Assembly (NCBI RefSeq): GCF_025024155.1
Contig: NW_026251855.1
Coordinates: 1-38,407 of the forward strand
Reading direction: 5' to 3'
From: Gamsiella multidivaricata
Lineage: Eukaryota; Mortierellomycota; Mortierellomycetes; Mortierellales; Mortierellaceae
DNA length: 38,407 nt
Made by a program: the position numbers and the translations under genes. The number at the start of each line of letters is the position of its first letter. The stretch's first letter is position 1. Below, piece after piece: positions 34,740-38,407 of the stretch. The notes beneath the pieces are model-generated. The model saw only the letters and a list, made by a program, of their open reading frames with translations, did no database searches and was not told where the DNA came from.

Positions 34740-35488
34740 TTATTGTTCAAGGTCTGTTTCAGCAGGATGGAACTCTTTGGATGGTCGCGACATCTCACTG
34801 CTGCTCTTGATACGTTTGGCTCTTGGACGCCCCTTCGGCTTCACTACAAGTGGGTCTTTGGTGACACCAAGACCTGCTTCGTTGTCAGACGCGTCCTGTA
34901 GCTCTATGAGTCCCGTCTCCGTTTCAGCGAGATTGAGAGGTTGTTGAGCGTTTGCATCGCATTGCTGGACCGGCTGTCCCCATGATGACCAGCTCTCTCA
35001 CGATCCCTGTAACATCTGTGTGCCACTTTATCCTCAGTCGCTCTTCCTTCCTTGGCTGTGGTGTCGAGGATCCTGTAGAGAACAAGGTGTGCACAATCCT
35101 CGTACAAGCGCTGGCGGGGTGATCCTCGGTCCTGGTGGAGGCGATGTAATGCGGGTAGGCGACTAGAAGCTTTGAACCAACTTTCGTCTCGAAACCTTCA
35201 AGATCCTGCCACTGCTCCTTGAACCAGCGCCTGAGAACGAGGCTGATCAAATACTTGCACCTGCTGTCCCCTTGCATCACGCAAAAGAAGTGCCTGCACA
35301 TAATCTCCTTGTTTTGCATCAAGAGGCAGGTGCAAAAATATGAATGGCCAACCATAACCACAACGAACTCCTGTTGACTGCGACGGATCTTGTTATGGAT
35401 GGAATAAACCACAATGATTTCGGCTGGGTCCAGTCTTGAGAGTAGTGATGCCAGAGAAGACTCGCGGAGGGCTTTCCCAGTTCGGTCG
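34740..35488 (-). pseudogene. MULE/FAR1-like transposase remnant 3 (SWIM zinc finger and C-terminal tail)
   Basis: On the minus strand the frame reads VDRTGKALRESSLASLLSRL, then EIIVVYSIHNKIRRSQQEF and SYFCTCLLMQNKEIMCRHFF, a full SWIM finger (C-x-C, then C-x-H), followed by LVLRRWFKEQWQD. Near 34930 the frame changes, and the tail reads NLAETETGLIELQDASDNEA, DPLVVKPKGRPRAKRIKSSS, stop at 34740. It is the best-kept of the three family remnants. Its 5' side ends close to the pogo-like insertion at 35517, and coding-like sequence resumes beyond the insertion (37826-37990), so the element probably landed in this gene. Confidence 0.75.
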
Positions 35489-35518
35489 ACCTATGCAAAT
35501 GGATTCTGTGGTGTAGTA

Positions 35519-35650
35519 CAGTCGAAACTCGTTTATCGGCCGGGTTTTGCTAACAAAACCCGGCCGATAAACTTAATTTCAGATTGAATTGACCTCTCTG
35601 GGTGGACTATTCTAAAGAGAAAAAAATACAGTCACCTATTCAGTCACATG
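35519..35650 (+). repeat. Left terminal inverted repeat (132 bp) with internal palindrome
   Basis: It is the 88-bp right repeat plus a 44-bp block after CAGTCGAAACT. The block forms a near-perfect hairpin: GTTTATCGGCCGGGTTTTG, a CTAA loop, then CAAAACCCGGCCGATAAAC. Direct copies of AAACT bound the extra block. Confidence 0.93.
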
Positions 35651-35721
35651 TTGCGTAGCAAGCGTACTTCTTGTTCCCCATGGACACGTCTTTCATGTTG
35701 TATTCTATACATCTCAACACC

Positions 35722-37497
35722 ATGGCTACAAAAACTTCCCAAAAAAGACAATATGGCTCGCTCTCGACCCAAGCAACGACGTCAAGCAAAAAACAAAAAC
35801 CAACTCTTGTACACCCTCCTGTCAAGAATCACAAATACACCAAGCGCGAACTTGAAGATACCGAACACACTCGTCGACTGAAATACAGTTTGCTTTTGGA
35901 TTGTGCCAGGCGCAAAGATATGGACACATACATTGCATTTCCTGAAGTCAACCAGTTCGAAATCCCAATGGTCAGGGCCCCTCACACCCTGAAGAAGCAA
36001 GTCGAATTACTGGACATATATCATTATCTCCATGATCGGAAGGAAAATCTCAATATCAAGCTTTCTCACCACTCCTTCGGGCCTATGATAGGCATCAGTC
36101 TTCCGGAACGTAGCCTTAGGCGCATGCTCAAGCGAGAAGACGAAATACGTGCTGCAGCCAATGCGTCCCCTAAGGATGCTTACTACATCGTCAACCGCAA
36201 GAACGTACTGATCGAGGAGGTCCTATATCGGTGGCTACAAATTCAGCGGAAGCAGAACATCCCTGTCAACGGCAAGATGATCAAGAATGCAGGTATGATT
36301 CTCGTCGACCTGCAGGACGATTCGGGCGATACTGTGTCTGAGGCGCCGCCGTCATTTTCAGCCTCATGGTTTAACGCCTTCAAGAAACACTATGGGATAA
36401 CCTACTGCCAGCTTCATGGAGAAGCAGGATCGGTCGACCTGGATGCGATTGAACCAGAGCTTACCGATATCCGTCAGCTTTGCGCCCAATACACTCCGGA
36501 CAACATATTCAACTGCGACGAGACTGGCTTTTACTTGCAGGAGCTGGACAACAAGTCTTACACAACTCGAGAGTCAAAGTCGGGCACCAAGGCCAACAGA
36601 AGCTGCAGGGTCACCATCCTGTTCTGCATTAATGCTTCTGGTTCCTCTCTCGCCATGGCAGACACCAAGAATTCATTGAAGCCGTTGGTCATCGGTAGTG
36701 TGTTGAACGTATGATTTATGTTGCAATTGTCACCTATTTATCTGTGTTTTATATTTCATATATTTCATCTTGACCTTTACTACTCTGTAATGCTCTTTAC
36801 TTTAGGCACAAGTATTCCAAATCTTGAAGAAGATTCGGCAAAAGGGGTGCTCATGAAGGAAACAAACTCGGGATGGATGAAGAACGACGTGTTTGTAGGA
36901 TGGCTACGAATGTTTGATGACGATCTCTCGCAGCCAACCCTTCTCCTTCTTGACTCCGCAGGTGCGCACAACAACATCGACATGCGTGATCCGCAAACCA
37001 ACACGCCTTGGAAGCATCTTCACATACGGCGGCTCCCGACAAACACCACATCAGTAACGCAGCCTCTTGACGCGGGCGTAATTAGTGTTTTCAAACGAGC
37101 TTTCCTGGAGATGCTCAGCTATGAAACCTATCTCGCTCGCAACTATCAAAAGAAGAAATGTATCTCCAACAAACTCGCTTGGACATTGATCCCCTATGCA
37201 TGGAGTCGAGTGAAGCCTCTAACGCTGCGAAACTGCTTCGCCAAAACGCCAGTCCTTCCGACGGAAATGCGTGAGCAGCTCAGACGACGGCGGCCAACCC
37301 AGGCTGAACAGTATCTACAACTTCAATACTCCCAACACGACCAATACGAAGAGCAGGAGAAGATACATTTCGAGCATCTGATCGCCGAGACTACTATAGA
37401 GAACAATTGGAATTTCCAAGTAGTAGGAAACAAGGATATGCAGGAGCTGGCCGAGGAAGTGCAGCAGCAGGTGAATGCAGATGAAGAAAAAAAGTGA
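35722..37497 (+). CDS. pogo/Tigger-type DDE transposase
   Basis: Cut-and-paste transposase of the DDE_1 (CENP-B/Jerky/pogo) family. Exons 35722-36694 and 36806-37497 give 1665 nt (554 residues) from MATKTSQKRQY; in-frame ATGs at 35680 and 35695 are alternatives. An N-terminal helix-turn-helix region lies near SFGPMIGISLPERSLRRML, and a CENP-B-like second DNA-binding part is SASWFNAFKKHYGI. Catalytic acids sit in NCDETGFYLQ, LLLLDSAGAHNN and TTSVTQPLDAGVISVFKRAF, with 38 residues between the second and third Asp. The frame stops at 37497 just after a run of seven A. One frame over, a coding-like tail (SDQSDTSSPIADEEWDIAGQ and on) stays open to 37690, so the C-terminus may be cut short by a one-base A-run change. 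The catalytic core is intact. Confidence 0.9.
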
Positions 37498-37735
37498 CCA
37501 GTCTGACACAAGCTCACCGATCGCAGACGAGGAATGGGACATAGCCGGTCAGACACTGGAGGATCTGGCCGGAGACCTTGTGAGTATCGAAGGCCTCAAG
37601 CAAATGAGACAGAGAGCGAAGCAGAGGCCAAAGAATACGCTGGATATTCGACGGACAGTGAAGCAACTGGTGCGTGCTTTGCAGGACTGATAGCGATGGA
37701 TGAGAATAATAAAGGATTCTGCGTCATCAGTAGAG

Positions 37736-37823
37736 CATGTGACTGAATAGGTGACTGTATTTTTTTCTCTTTAGAATAGTCCACCCAGAGAGGTCAATTC
37801 AATCTGAAATTAAGTTTCGACTG
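37736..37823 (-). repeat. Right terminal inverted repeat (88 bp)
   Basis: Exact reverse complement of 35519-35650 once the 44-bp palindromic block is removed. It lacks that block, so the ends are unequal. Confidence 0.93.
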
Positions 37824-37825
37824 TA

Positions 37826-38407
37826 AATGACAATCATTCGGTTGGCCTCGCAAAGTTGATATTGGATCACGGGAAAGAGCACTGCCCTAGAATAAAAGAA
37901 TAAACGGTCTGGTTCCTGGACCAGAGTCTTCTTTCCTAAAATCATGTGTATCACACGTCGCATTCGTCCAGATTGTCCGGATAACACCACAGCAACGACA
38001 GGTACTGACTACCACCGTCAGTAACCCACGCAACAAGATACAGTCAACAGGGAATACCAATCCTGATCATTCGCCATCTTTGCACCGTCAACCGCTCTTA
38101 TTTAGGCATTGTACTTGCCCTGCAGCGCTTCCTCAGTCACCGATCGTCTCATTGAGCATCCGTCATCGGCCCACCCTCGTCAAACGGCATTATAAAGGTA
38201 CAATCGAGGCCTGATCAGCGAGTATTGGCATACAACGACTCCAGAGGGGTGGACTTCATTGCCATGACTCCTCACCTCATCGGATATCACATATGCGAAC
38301 TCCTTGCAACTACCCCAGTCATTCCCAAAGGAATATAGTCCTAGCTCGTACCATTTAGCTAAACAGATCCTATATTTATTTCCTTCCATTTTCGTTTACC
38401 TTTGTGT
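37826..38407 (-). other. Flank right of the pogo-like element, possible continuation of MULE remnant 3
   Basis: On the minus strand a coding-like stretch (SGRMRRVIHMILGKKTLVQE to CEANRMIVIY) runs up to the TA duplication. If the element is removed, its frame stays open into the left flank (YYTTESICIG). Further right another stretch reads LAKWYELGLYSFGNDWGSCK. These could be the upstream part of the interrupted MULE-like gene, but I see no catalytic motif, and stops separate them. Confidence 0.4.

Larger units (their letters stand above)
35517..37825 (+). mobile_element. pogo/Tigger-like DNA transposon with TA target duplication
   Basis: The element itself is 35519-37823 (2305 bp), starting CAGTCGAAAC and ending in the reverse complement GTTTCGACTG. 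It is flanked by TA on both sides (35517-35518 and 37824-37825), the expected Tc1/mariner/pogo duplication. It codes for one DDE transposase with an intron. Apart from a 44-bp block in the left end, the two inverted repeats match over all 88 bases compared, which indicates a recent insertion or gene-conversion of ends. Confidence 0.93.

Overview
The window reads as fungal nuclear DNA, most likely from an early-diverging filamentous fungus of the Mortierella type. This is an inference: there is no rRNA or other marker to fix the species. Supporting signs are many short GT-AG introns (about 70-150 bp) in compact genes, fungal versions of housekeeping genes, a fungal class 3 lipase of unusual length, and FAR1/MULE-like and pogo-like DNA transposons. 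No bacterial, viral, CRISPR or toxin gene was recognised.

Region 1 (1-18.3 kb) is a conserved gene block. It holds the N-terminal three quarters of GDP-mannose pyrophosphorylase (minus, running off the left edge), a tRNA-Lys(CTT) beside a tRNA-derived repeat, the SKI8/WDR61 WD40 protein (minus), mitochondrial processing peptidase alpha (plus, divergent from SKI8), a Sec2/Rabin8-type Rab exchange factor (minus, convergent with MPP alpha), a possible small spliced gene near 12 kb, and a complete nine-exon DDB1 (plus). I rebuilt exon structures by following frame across GT-AG sites. The totals for SKI8, DDB1, VPS4 and the lipase are multiples of three and match family lengths.

Region 2 (18.2-29.7 kb) holds a GNAT acetyltransferase (minus, convergent with DDB1), a decayed multi-exon gene of unknown family (minus, 19.9-21.6 kb), VPS4 (minus, eight exons), and divergently from it a 1237-residue class 3 (diacylglycerol-lipase-like) lipase with a GC-AG first intron and a 1.04-kb third intron.

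Region 3 (29.7-38.4 kb) is repeat-rich. It has a candidate small spliced gene, a pseudogene broken by one in-frame TAG and one single-base frameshift, three remnants of one MULE/FAR1-like transposase family (one inside a roughly 0.9-kb element with long inverted repeats), and a 2305-bp pogo/Tigger-like element with a TA target duplication. The two ends of that element are base-for-base identical except that the left end carries a 44-bp palindrome. It sits next to, and probably inside, a MULE remnant.

The genes cover separate cell functions (protein glycosylation, RNA decay and Paf1 functions, mitochondrial import, exocytosis, ubiquitin ligation, endosomal sorting, lipid hydrolysis) and do not form a cluster. 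The most unusual structures are the asymmetric pogo-like element, the MULE family nest, and the VPS4 stop-codon duplication. I saw no evidence for a new multi-gene system.
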